In this document: positions 1-6,267 of the stretch, piece by piece
Layout: every line of letters begins with the position of its first letter
Numbering within the stretch: position 1 is the stretch's first letter
Assembly: GCA_038254525.1 (NCBI GenBank)
Contig: JBBSGC010000049.1
Location: 1-13,543, forward strand
Reading direction: 5' to 3'
Source: JBBSGC01 sp038254525
GTDB taxonomy: Bacteria; Actinomycetota; Actinomycetes; Propionibacteriales; Nocardioidaceae
Length of the DNA stretch: 13,543 nucleotides
The notes under the pieces: generated by a model
The model's input: only the letters and a program-made list of their open reading frames with translations
Told to the model about the DNA's origin: nothing
Database searches by the model: none
Position numbers and translations under genes: made by a program

Positions 1-2
1 GC

Positions 3-446
3 TCCCCCGGGCTGACCCGACTGGCCATGACCGCCACCGCGCACTGCCTCACCGGCTGCGCAATCGGGGAGATTCTCGGCATGGTCATCGGCACCGCCGC
101 CGGTCTGTCCAATGCGGTCACCATCGGGTTGTCGATCCTGCTCGCGTTCTTCTTCGGCTACGCGCTGACTGTGCGCGCGGTGCTCAAGACCGGACTGGCC
201 CTGGCGGCCGCGTTGCCCATCGCCTTCGCCTCCGACACGGTCTCCATCGCCGTCATGGAAGTCATCGACAACGCGATCGTGGTGGCGGTCCCCGGTGCCA
301 TGGACGCCGGACTCACCAGCCTGCTGTTCTGGGGCAGTCTGCTGGTCTCCCTCGCTGTCGCGTTCGTGGTCACCGTCCCGGTCAACCGCGCCCTGATCAG
401 CCGGGGCAAGGGGCACGCCGTGGTCCACGGCCTGCACATGAACTAG
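3..446 (+). CDS. DUF4396 family membrane protein, probably 5'-truncated by the window edge
   Basis: A small integral membrane protein of the DUF4396 family; no biochemical function is established. From the first ATG (27) it has 139 residues. A conserved N-terminal block reads AHCLTGCAIGEILGM, followed by about four hydrophobic helices. Two further family blocks are SDTVSIAVMEVIDN and VPGAMDAGL, and the C-terminus reads ALISRGKGHAVVHG. The frame is open leftward from 27 to base 3 and the ATG at 27 has no ribosome binding site, so the true start probably lies outside the window. It is followed after 70 nt by a Met/His-rich DUF305 lipoprotein on the same strand, which suggests one transcript and a shared role in metal (perhaps copper) handling; that role is inference. 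The conserved Cys, His and acidic residues next to membrane segments fit metal binding but do not prove it. Confidence 0.8.
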   Translation, partial: SPGLTRLAMTATAHCLTGCAIGEILGMVIGTAAGLSNAVTIGLSILLAFFFGYALTVRAVLKTGLALAAALPIAFASDTVSIAVMEVIDNAIVVAVPGAMDAGLTSLLFWGSLLVSLAVAFVVTVPVNRALISRGKGHAVVHGLHMN

Positions 447-516
447 CCGCATCTGCACAACCGCGCAACCCCCAGCCCTCCTCCCGTCCCCGGTCCCACC
501 TCAGGAGCACACCGAG

Positions 517-1140
517 ATGCCTTCGTCCTTCGCCGCCTTTCCCGGCGGTCGGCTAGCCGCACTGGCCGTGACCGCCGGCCTTGTCGTCGCTCTGGCGGCC
601 TGCGGCAACAACGACCCCAGCACCGGCGCCGCCGTCGGCAGCTCTCCGCCATCCGCCACCACCTCGACAGCGGGCGAGCACATCGCAGCCGACGTCACGT
701 TTGCGCAGATGATGATCCCGCACCACCAGCAGGCCATCCAGATGGCAGCGTTGGCTGCCGCTCGGGCCGCCGATCCGCAGGTCAAGGCGCTGGCTGAGCA
801 GATCGAGGCGGCTCAGGATCCGGAGATCACCACGATGAAGAGCTGGCTGTCCGGTTGGGGGGAGCCCACTGTAGCCGCAGGCATGAACGAGAGCATGGGC
901 CACGGCATGGACGGGATGATGAGCGACGCCGACATGGCCAAGCTCACCAGCCTGTCCGGGGGCGCGTTCGACCGAGAGTTCCTCATCATGATGACTGCGC
1001 ACCACCGCGGCGCGATCGAGATGGCGAAGACCGAACGGGCCAGCGGCAGCTACGGCCCGGCCAAGGAGCTCGCCACGAGCATCATCCGCACCCAGGCCGC
1101 GGAGATCGAGAAGATGAGGACGCTGCTTCAGCAGGTGTGA
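517..1140 (+). CDS. DUF305 domain lipoprotein, likely metal (copper) binding
   Basis: A 207-aa exported lipoprotein. Residues 1-28 form a signal peptide with lipobox LAAC and lipidated Cys29, so it should be anchored on the outer face of the membrane. A Ser/Thr/Ala-rich linker (30-55) leads to a DUF305 helical domain with two symmetrical helices: MMIPHHQQAIQMA (His69-His70) and MMTAHHRGAIEMAKTE (His162-His163). The loop between them (about 121-140) is rich in Met and His (NESMGHGMDGMM), as in copper-binding DUF305 proteins such as CopM. AGGAG at 502-506 precedes the ATG at a suitable distance. It is probably co-transcribed with the DUF4396 gene. A 15-nt inverted repeat follows the stop codon. 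The family assignment is secure; the metal specificity is inferred. Confidence 0.9.
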   Translation: MPSSFAAFPGGRLAALAVTAGLVVALAACGNNDPSTGAAVGSSPPSATTSTAGEHIAADVTFAQMMIPHHQQAIQMAALAAARAADPQVKALAEQIEAAQDPEITTMKSWLSGWGEPTVAAGMNESMGHGMDGMMSDADMAKLTSLSGGAFDREFLIMMTAHHRGAIEMAKTERASGSYGPAKELATSIIRTQAAEIEKMRTLLQQV

Positions 1141-1155
1141 CTGCGAACGTCGCAG
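1141..1155 (+). terminator. Perfect inverted repeat directly after the DUF305 stop codon
   Basis: CTGCGA-ACG-TCGCAG is a 6-bp stem with a 3-nt loop starting at the base after the TGA. There is no T-run after it, so it may be a weak terminator or an mRNA 3'-end stabiliser between the convergent DUF305 gene and the small lipoprotein gene. Confidence 0.4.
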
Positions 1156-1180
1156 GCGCCTCGTCGTTCGACCGTGGCTC

Positions 1181-1342
1181 CTACTGGGGAGCGGAGCTGT
1201 CGGGAACACAGTCGCTGGCCGGCCCCGACTGGTTGTGGTAGCCAGGAGCGCAGTCGACCATCCGATCAGCCTGGTGCCCACAGCCCGATGATTCCAGGAG
1301 GACGAGCAGGGCTGCGGCGCCCACCGCGAAGACCTTGTGCAT
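1181..1342 (-). CDS. Small (53-aa) putative lipoprotein of unknown function
   Basis: A short minus-strand reading frame beginning MHKVFAVGAAALLVLLESSGC. It has one positive N-terminal residue pair, a hydrophobic core and a lipobox-like SSGC ending at Cys21. The 32-residue mature part is Cys-poor and hydrophilic, with CAPGYHN and DCVPDSSAPQ segments. Those two remaining cysteines (besides the lipid Cys) could form a disulfide outside the cell. The frame extends upstream without a stop, but the ATG at 1342 is the only start that places a signal peptide at the N-terminus. No strong Shine-Dalgarno sequence is visible (CCTAGCAGC precedes the ATG), which lowers confidence. It lies 76 nt downstream of the 1419-2093 gene on the same strand and could be its second cistron. 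I do not recognise a named family. Confidence 0.5.
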   Translation of the reverse strand: MHKVFAVGAAALLVLLESSGCGHQADRMVDCAPGYHNQSGPASDCVPDSSAPQ

Positions 1343-1418
1343 GCTGCTAGGACGTCCGCTCCAGTCGGACGGTTCCCGGAAACTCTCCGGCCAAGCAAAA
1401 CCGCGGGGATGGGCGGCG

Positions 1419-2093
1419 CTAGAAACCCGCGTCGAGGCGCCAGCGGAGCTGCAGCTCCTCAGTGAGCGCCTGCCGGACCGCGGTAATGGACAGCGAGTGC
1501 GCGAGTGCTTCTGGCTCCGGGAGCAGTGGGGATGCGAGCCGGCGCAGCAGGTCCGGCTGGGACAACAACGGCAGCGGGACGCCGCCGCGGCCCAGGACTC
1601 CCCAGTGCGAGACGTACACCTGCGCCCGTTTGGCAGCCGCGTCCGCAAGGGCGCCGCGGCCAAGCCGCACCGGCAGGTCGAGCACAGTCCGGTGGTAGTT
1701 GGGCTCCGTGGCATCCACTGCAGCAACCTGCTCGACGGTCAGCCAGAGCAACGTACGTCCGATGCTCGCAGTCGACGTCACCAGCCGGTGCGGTGCGGCC
1801 GCGATGTAACCGCCGGGGCTCACGTGCGCCGAGTGCCCGACACCCATCCCCTCGACCGTGCACGGCTCGAACGGCACGGTCGGATCGACGCCGGAGCCCA
1901 CCAGCTTGCGCCACAGCACCTGCGGCGCGGCGTTGCTGCCGATCGCGACGACCGCCAGGCGGTCCGCGCGGACTGCACCTACTGGTGGCTGCGACACCAC
2001 CGGTGCAGATGACCCGCCGAGCACGCCTCGTCGAGGCCACCGCGCGTCCCACCACGGATAGTCCAGCGGCGCTTCGCGCACGCCGATCACCAC
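1419..2093 (-). CDS. Conserved protein resembling gamma-glutamylcyclotransferase-like (AIG2/GGCT) fold
   Basis: A 224-aa cytoplasmic protein. Residues 45-56 (RLAVVAIGSNAA) look like the glycine/serine/asparagine nucleotide-like loop (YGSN) that opens gamma-glutamylcyclotransferase-fold proteins. They are followed by CTVEGMGVGHSAHVS (78-92), an aromatic beta-strand region LLWLTVEQVAAVDATEPNY (115-133) with the usual late acidic residue, and a basic, leucine-rich C-terminal helix region ending LRWRLDAGF. The start is the first of two GTG codons at 2093, with AGGAG 11 nt upstream. The frame continues further upstream, but that part is low-complexity and would run into the divergent PAP2 gene. 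The fold similarity is a pattern judgement; catalytic activity is not established. The gene is divergent from the PAP2 gene across a 116-nt gap. Confidence 0.7.
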   Translation of the reverse strand: MVIGVREAPLDYPWWDARWPRRGVLGGSSAPVVSQPPVGAVRADRLAVVAIGSNAAPQVLWRKLVGSGVDPTVPFEPCTVEGMGVGHSAHVSPGGYIAAAPHRLVTSTASIGRTLLWLTVEQVAAVDATEPNYHRTVLDLPVRLGRGALADAAAKRAQVYVSHWGVLGRGGVPLPLLSQPDLLRRLASPLLPEPEALAHSLSITAVRQALTEELQLRWRLDAGF

Positions 2094-2152
2094 TGGCCGA
2101 TCGTCTCCTGGTTGGCCGGCTCGGACAAGCCGCCGCAGGCACTGCTCGGACC

Positions 2153-2194
2153 GGTCTGGTCCTGCGGGTCTGGTCCTGCGGGTTTGGTCTGGTG
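2153..2194. repeat. 14-bp tandem repeat in a divergent promoter region
   Basis: The unit GGTCTGGTCCTGCG occurs twice without gaps (2153-2166, 2167-2180). A degenerate third copy follows (2181-2194, 10 of 14 bases identical). The array ends 15 nt before the PAP2 start codon, between the divergent genes at 2093 and 2210. It could be replication slippage or a repeated regulator-binding site. Confidence 0.7.
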
Positions 2195-2209
2195 CGGCAT
2201 CGTTGGCGC

Positions 2210-3094
2210 ATGTCCGCCCCAGCCGCTGACCTGACCCGGGACCGCCAGAGCCCCGGTCGACCGCCCACCGGTGCACCCGGTCGGCTACGGCTGCTGACGG
2301 TGACCGCACTGACCGTCATCGGCTCCGTGACCGTGCTGGTCGGGCTGGCCGCCGTCGCCCTGCAAAGCGCCTCGGGGCAGCGGCTGGACGCTCGCGCCAT
2401 GAACTCCGTGGACGGCTCGTCGCACACGGTGCTCACGCTCTTGACCGGCCTGGGCACCATCTCGATAGGCACTGCTGGAGTGGGGGTCGCGCTCTGCGTC
2501 GCGCTCGCGCTGCTTCGGGGCCGCCGGCTTCACGCAGCCGGCGCGGTGGTGCTGGTGGCGGGGGCAAGTCTGGCGACCGAGCTGCTGAAGCACGCCGTCC
2601 TCCGTCGTCCCGATCACGGCTTCGGCATCAACAACAGCTTTCCCAGCGGCCACACCACCGTGGTGGTCTCGCTGGTCCTCGCCGCACTGCTCGTCGCGCC
2701 GGAGGTCGCCCGGCTGCCGATCGCGGTGGCCGGCACCGCGGCAGCGACTGTGACCGGTGCCTCCACCGTGGTCGCCAACTGGCACCGACCGAGCGACGTG
2801 CTCGCCGCCCCGTTCGTCGCGCTCGCCTGGGGAGCGCTGGTCGTCCTGGTCCTCGGTTGGTGCCGACCGGCCCCGCAACGAGGACGACCTCGCGCCGGCC
2901 ACGGGCTGGTCTCGGCCACCCTGGAGCTGTCCGGAGCCGCACTCGCTGGTGCGGCGCTGATCCTGCTCGGGGTGCGTCCGGACGCCGGCTGGTCCGACCT
3001 ACGGCTGGCAGCGGAGATGCTGCTCCTGGTCGGTCTCACCTGCGCGGTCTGCATCGGCGGTTTCAGCCGGCTCAGCGCGCGCTTCGTCGCCTGA
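2210..3094 (+). CDS. Phosphatase PAP2 (phosphatidic acid phosphatase type 2) family membrane protein
   Basis: A 294-aa integral membrane phosphatase expected to remove phosphate from a lipid or isoprenyl phosphate at the membrane. The three PAP2 signature motifs are present. C1 is KHAVLRRP (127-134), C2 is PSGH (145-148, catalytic His148), and C3 is STVVANWHRPSD (185-196) with nucleophile His192 and Asp196. The first Arg of the usual SRxxxxxHxxxD C3 motif is Thr186 here, a variant I associate with actinobacterial members. Hydrophobic segments at about 28-52, 74-102, 107-125, 150-163, 168-188, 198-215 and near the C-terminus give a six- or seven-helix topology. The ATG at 2210 is chosen because upstream residues in the same frame are Arg/Pro-rich and overlap the divergent gene. 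A DUF1232 gene follows on the same strand 104 nt later. Confidence 0.9.
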   Translation: MSAPAADLTRDRQSPGRPPTGAPGRLRLLTVTALTVIGSVTVLVGLAAVALQSASGQRLDARAMNSVDGSSHTVLTLLTGLGTISIGTAGVGVALCVALALLRGRRLHAAGAVVLVAGASLATELLKHAVLRRPDHGFGINNSFPSGHTTVVVSLVLAALLVAPEVARLPIAVAGTAAATVTGASTVVANWHRPSDVLAAPFVALAWGALVVLVLGWCRPAPQRGRPRAGHGLVSATLELSGAALAGAALILLGVRPDAGWSDLRLAAEMLLLVGLTCAVCIGGFSRLSARFVA

Positions 3095-3198
3095 CCACGG
3101 CGTCGGCATGCCCCGGACGGGATCTCGAGACATCTGGGTTGCTCCGGCGACCACGTCGTCACGACATCCGTGTGGCAACGCAGGCGCAGACTGGGCTC

Positions 3199-3615
3199 AT
3201 GGGCAGCCCGCAGCACGTGGTCATCGCCATCGCGGCCGCCTTGGGACTCGCGTACGCGGTGCTGCTGCTGCTGCTGGTCGTGGCCCGACCCGACGGAACC
3301 TCGATCCGCGAGACCTTGCGGCTGCTGCCCGACGTCGTACGCCTGGTCCGCCGGCTCGCCGGTGACGCAACGCTGCCACGCGGGGTGCGGCTGCGGCTGT
3401 GGCTGCTGCTGCTCTATCTCGCGTCGCCGATCGACGTGGTGCCGGACTTCGTGCCGGTGCTGGGCTATGCCGACGACGTGGTCGTGGTGGTGCTGACCCT
3501 TCGGGGAGTGATCCGCCGGGCCGGGCCGGAGGCGCTGCAGCGGCACTGGCCGGGCACCGCCGACGGGCTGGCGACGTTGCATCGCGTGCTCGGTCTGCGC
3601 CCGCTGCCCGACTGA
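3199..3615 (+). CDS. DUF1232 (YkvA-like) membrane protein
   Basis: A 138-aa protein. An N-terminal transmembrane helix (about 8-28, rich in Leu) is followed by a basic amphipathic region (RLLPDVVRLVRRL) and the DUF1232 signature YLASPIDVVPDFVPVLGYADD (73-93). A second hydrophobic stretch, DDVVVVVLTLRGVIRR, follows, then a short tail. The family is widespread and has no known enzyme activity; members sit at the membrane. The ATG at 3199 is the start that leaves a signal-anchor at the N-terminus. Its ribosome binding site is weak (GGCGCAGACTGGG). It lies 104 nt after the PAP2 gene on the same strand, so co-transcription is possible. A palindrome directly follows the stop codon. Confidence 0.85.
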   Translation: MGSPQHVVIAIAAALGLAYAVLLLLLVVARPDGTSIRETLRLLPDVVRLVRRLAGDATLPRGVRLRLWLLLLYLASPIDVVPDFVPVLGYADDVVVVVLTLRGVIRRAGPEALQRHWPGTADGLATLHRVLGLRPLPD

Positions 3616-3617
3616 TC

Positions 3618-3630
3618 ACCGGCGGCCGGT
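3618..3630 (+). terminator. GC-rich palindrome after the DUF1232 stop codon
   Basis: ACCGGCGGCCGGT is a symmetrical sequence beginning 2 nt after the TGA. It can form ACCG/CGGT around a 5-nt loop. It sits between convergent genes and may act as a bidirectional pause or terminator; no T-run follows. Confidence 0.35.
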
Positions 3631-3651
3631 TATGGGCAGGGCATCGCTCGC

Positions 3652-3882
3652 TCAGCGACGCCGCAGCACCTTGTGGGTCCCGTCACACCATGGTCTTGAT
3701 GACGACTTGCCGCATCGGCACACCGCTACGACCGGCCGCTCGACCGGCACGGTGCGGCCGTCCTCGTCGCGCACCGTGTCGGCGCCGCGCAGCAGGATCG
3801 GCCCGTCGGGGCACAAGATCACCTCGACCTCACGACCTGGACGTGAGCGGCTGCGGCGCAAGATGTCGGCCGGCTCGATCAT
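3652..3882 (-). CDS. CDGSH iron-sulfur domain protein
   Basis: A 76-aa soluble protein with the CDGSH [2Fe-2S] signature near the C-terminus: CRCGKSSSRPWCDGTH. The predicted cluster ligands are Cys55, Cys57, Cys66 and His70, the usual three-Cys one-His set (C-x-C-x8-C-x3-H). The preceding part (VEVILCPDGPILLRGADTV) is a beta-rich lead-in seen in small bacterial members. Such proteins are redox-active electron carriers or iron-sulfur sensors; the partner is not known. The ATG (3880-3882) overlaps the stop of the upstream HDO-like gene in an ATGA, a sign of translational coupling. The pairing suggests that the CDGSH protein supplies electrons to, or senses the state of, the diiron enzyme (inference). 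Confidence 0.92.
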   Translation of the reverse strand: MIEPADILRRSRSRPGREVEVILCPDGPILLRGADTVRDEDGRTVPVERPVVAVCRCGKSSSRPWCDGTHKVLRRR

Positions 3883-4907
3883 GCGCTGAGATTCTGGAGT
3901 CCTGGCGGTGCGCCGTGCAGCGACGACAACCCGGCCTGCCAGGCCGACAGCAGCTGCTCGGCCAGCAGCACGTCGAGCAGCAGGCAGGTCACCGCGCCGA
4001 ACACGATGTCGGGCTCGAGCTCCGGCTCGGACAGCGCCAGCGCTTGGCAGACGGCGCGGATCGCCAGCTGCTCGTGCACGGCGTCAGCCACGACGTGTTC
4101 GTCGAAGTAGTGGGCAGCCGCCTCACCGAAGCCCAGGCGTCGCAGGCCGCTGGCCACCTGGCGGCTCGGCAAGGAGCTGGTCGCCTCGAACGCCCCGAGA
4201 TGGCCGACCGCCGCGCCGCGCAACCTTCGGTGCAGGCCGAACAGCGACATCACGTTGCTGTGCGCCAGCGTCACCGCCGGCACCCGGTCGAGGTAGCCGC
4301 CGACCTCGCCGGACAGGCCGCAAGCGGCCATCGTCTGGGCGTAGAGGTCGGCGTGCAACCGGTCGTGCCGGCCGGCGCCGTACTCGTCGAACTGGATCTC
4401 GACCAGCGCGGCCTTGATCCGACCGGTGATCCGCGGGATCGCCCAAGTGTGCGGATCAGCCTCCTTGAGGTGGTAGACGCTGGCGTGGACGAGGAACTCC
4501 TGTAGCTGCCACCGCTCGGCCTCGCGGTGCATGAAGCGCGCCAGCGAGGGGCCGGGATAGGTCTCGGTCAGCTCGAACAACCGCTCGGCGAGCGGACCGT
4601 CGGCGTCGAGCACGCTCGTCACCGCCGACCGGGTGCGGCGACGCAGCTCGGCCTCGAGCGGGACCTCCAGCGCCGCCCGCACGGCGAGCGTCTCGGGCCG
4701 CCACTCCCAGGCCGCGTCGACGTCGTGGAAACCGGTGTAGTGCAGCTCGTAGAGCGTCCACAGCGACAGCTGCAGGTCGTCGTCGAACAGCACCTCGCCG
4801 GCGTCAACGACCTGGGCGACCAACGCAGCGGGGTCCGGCATGGCGCCGCCGAGCAGCCAGCCGCGCAGCCCCGCACCGATCGGACCTCGAGCGTCGGGCA
4901 GTCGCAT
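3879..4907 (-). CDS. Iron-containing redox enzyme family protein (haem-oxygenase-like diiron oxidase superfamily)
   Basis: A 342-aa, mostly helical protein. The C-terminal half carries motifs of the haem-oxygenase-like diiron oxidase (HDO) superfamily, which includes UndA- and BesC-type enzymes. They are EIQFDEYGAGRHDRLH (170-185) and HYFDEHVVADAVHEQ (266-280), with likely iron ligands among Glu170, Glu175, His185, His271, Asp275 and His278. An earlier helix has ELHYTGFH (54-61), and EADPHTWAIPRI (149-160) resembles the family link region. Members activate oxygen at two irons to oxidise amino or fatty acids; the substrate here is unknown. The ATG at 4907 is chosen over one at 4940 because GGAGGA lies directly upstream. 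It follows the dehydrogenase gene by 43 nt and overlaps the CDGSH gene by 4 nt, so the three genes form one operon. Confidence 0.88.
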   Translation of the reverse strand: MRLPDARGPIGAGLRGWLLGGAMPDPAALVAQVVDAGEVLFDDDLQLSLWTLYELHYTGFHDVDAAWEWRPETLAVRAALEVPLEAELRRRTRSAVTSVLDADGPLAERLFELTETYPGPSLARFMHREAERWQLQEFLVHASVYHLKEADPHTWAIPRITGRIKAALVEIQFDEYGAGRHDRLHADLYAQTMAACGLSGEVGGYLDRVPAVTLAHSNVMSLFGLHRRLRGAAVGHLGAFEATSSLPSRQVASGLRRLGFGEAAAHYFDEHVVADAVHEQLAIRAVCQALALSEPELEPDIVFGAVTCLLLDVLLAEQLLSAWQAGLSSLHGAPPGLQNLSA

Positions 4908-4950
4908 CGGTCCTCCAGTCGGTTCGAGGTGGCGCGCCATCCGCAGCCGG

Positions 4951-6132
4951 TCAGGGCGTGAAGAGGACCTTGACCGTACCGTCCTGCTTCTTCTGGAACG
5001 ACTCGTACGCCTGAGCCGCCTCGCCGAGCGGCACCCGGTGGGTGGCGAAGGACTCGGTGCCCAACGGGTCGGCGTCGTCGAGCACCAGCGGCAAGATGTC
5101 GTCGGTCCAGCGGCGCACGTTGGCCTGACCCATCCGCAGCTGGATCTGCTTGTCGAACAGCGTGAGCATCGGCAACGGATCGGCTTGCCCGCCGTAGACG
5201 CCGCTCAGCGAGATGGTGCCGCCGCGACGGACCATGTCGATCGCCGAGTAGAAAGCAGCCAGCCGGTCGACTCCCGCCTTGTCCATCAGCTTGCGACCCA
5301 CGGCATCGGGCAGCAGACCGACCGCCTTCTGCGCCAGCTTGGCCCCGCGGGAGCCATGCGCCTCCATCCCGACCGCGTCGATGACCGCGTCCGCGCCGCG
5401 GCCGTCGGTCAGGTCCCGCACCTGGTCACCGGGCTCGGCGACCTCGTTGAGATCGATGGTCTCCACGCCGTTGGCCTGCGCCCGCGCGAGCCGCTCGGGA
5501 ACCAGGTCGACCCCGATGACGCGCAAGCCCTGGTGCTTCGCGATCCGGCAGGCCATGTCACCGATCGGACCGAGGCCGAGCACCGCCAGCGTGCCGCCGG
5601 GAGGGGTGTCGGCATAAGCCACGGCCTGCCAGGCCGTCGGCAACACGTCGGAGAGGTAGACGAAGCGGTCGTCGCTCGGACCTTCGGGCACCTTGATCGG
5701 CCCGAACTGCGCCTGGGGCACTCGTAGGTACTCAGCCTGGCCGCCCGGGAGCTGGCCGTACAGCTTCGTGTAGCCGAACAGCGCCGCGCCCATGCCCTGG
5801 TCACGCACCTGCGTGGTCTCGCATTGGGTGAAGAGCCCTTGGTCGCACATCCAGCACGAGCCGCAGGAGACCTGGAACGGGATCACCACGCGGTCGCCTG
5901 GCGAGAGGTTGCTGACCGCGCTGCCGACCTCCTGCACGATGCCCATCGGCTCGTGACCGAGGACGTCGCCGGCGTCGAGGAAGGGCGCCAGCACCTCGTA
6001 GAGATGCAGATCTGAGCCGCACAGGCCACTCGTCGTGACCTTGATGATCGCGTCGGTCGGCTCCTCGATCCTCGGGTCGGGCACGTCCTCGACGCGGACG
6101 TCGCGGGTGCCCTGCCAGGTGACTGCCTTCAT
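4951..6132 (-). CDS. Zinc-dependent alcohol dehydrogenase (formaldehyde dehydrogenase-like)
   Basis: A 393-aa medium-chain dehydrogenase. It starts MKAVTWQG, with catalytic zinc ligands Cys38 (SGLCGSDLH), His60 and Glu61 (GHEPMG). The structural zinc site is Cys90, Cys93, Cys96 and Cys104 (SCGSCWMCDQGLFTQC). The Rossmann motif is GLGPIG (186-191), with Asp at the end of the next strand (VIGVDLVPER), pointing to NAD+. The length and an insertion after the Rossmann fold (GMEAHGSRGAKLAQK and following) match the glutathione-independent formaldehyde dehydrogenase-like group rather than classic ADH. The true substrate cannot be read from sequence. The start at 6132 has GGAG 9 nt upstream; an earlier in-frame ATG (6150) lacks one. 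It is the first gene of the operon with the HDO-like and CDGSH genes. Confidence 0.92.
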   Translation of the reverse strand: MKAVTWQGTRDVRVEDVPDPRIEEPTDAIIKVTTSGLCGSDLHLYEVLAPFLDAGDVLGHEPMGIVQEVGSAVSNLSPGDRVVIPFQVSCGSCWMCDQGLFTQCETTQVRDQGMGAALFGYTKLYGQLPGGQAEYLRVPQAQFGPIKVPEGPSDDRFVYLSDVLPTAWQAVAYADTPPGGTLAVLGLGPIGDMACRIAKHQGLRVIGVDLVPERLARAQANGVETIDLNEVAEPGDQVRDLTDGRGADAVIDAVGMEAHGSRGAKLAQKAVGLLPDAVGRKLMDKAGVDRLAAFYSAIDMVRRGGTISLSGVYGGQADPLPMLTLFDKQIQLRMGQANVRRWTDDILPLVLDDADPLGTESFATHRVPLGEAAQAYESFQKKQDGTVKVLFTP

Positions 6133-6182
6133 GGATAGCGCTCCAGACACTGTGGGTCTTGCCGGACCCGCCCGGTACCCGC

Positions 6183-6214
6183 TGGGACCGCAGGCATGTG
6201 CGCCAGTGGGACCG
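6183..6214. promoter_or_regulatory. Two direct TGGGACCG repeats in the divergent adh / membrane-protein promoter region
   Basis: TGGGACCG occurs at 6183-6190 and 6207-6214, with starts 24 bp apart, between the dehydrogenase gene (minus, start 6132) and the membrane-protein gene (plus, start 6268). GGGAC half-sites resemble those of DosR/DevR-type response regulators, but the second halves are degenerate here. An inverted repeat GGGTC-6 nt-GACCC lies at 6154-6169, nearer the dehydrogenase. The binding protein is unknown. Confidence 0.35.
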
Positions 6215-6267
6215 GAAGGCTCTCCCTGGTCACGCCGGCGTGCGGCGCGTAGGGCAGGCTGGTCGGC

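Noticed and set aside
1505..2209. Upstream extension of the PAP2 reading frame
   Set aside because: The added residues are Arg/Ala/Pro-rich without motifs and run antisense to the 1419-2093 gene.
3261..3275. Run of CTG repeats in the DUF1232 gene
   Set aside because: It encodes the poly-Leu part of the transmembrane helix in a GC-rich genome, so the repeat is a coding effect and not a microsatellite of interest.
4527..4961. Long open frames opposite the HDO-like and dehydrogenase genes
   Set aside because: They have biased Arg/Pro/Gly composition and no domain motifs, as expected for antisense frames in GC-rich DNA; the minus-strand genes have clear family motifs.
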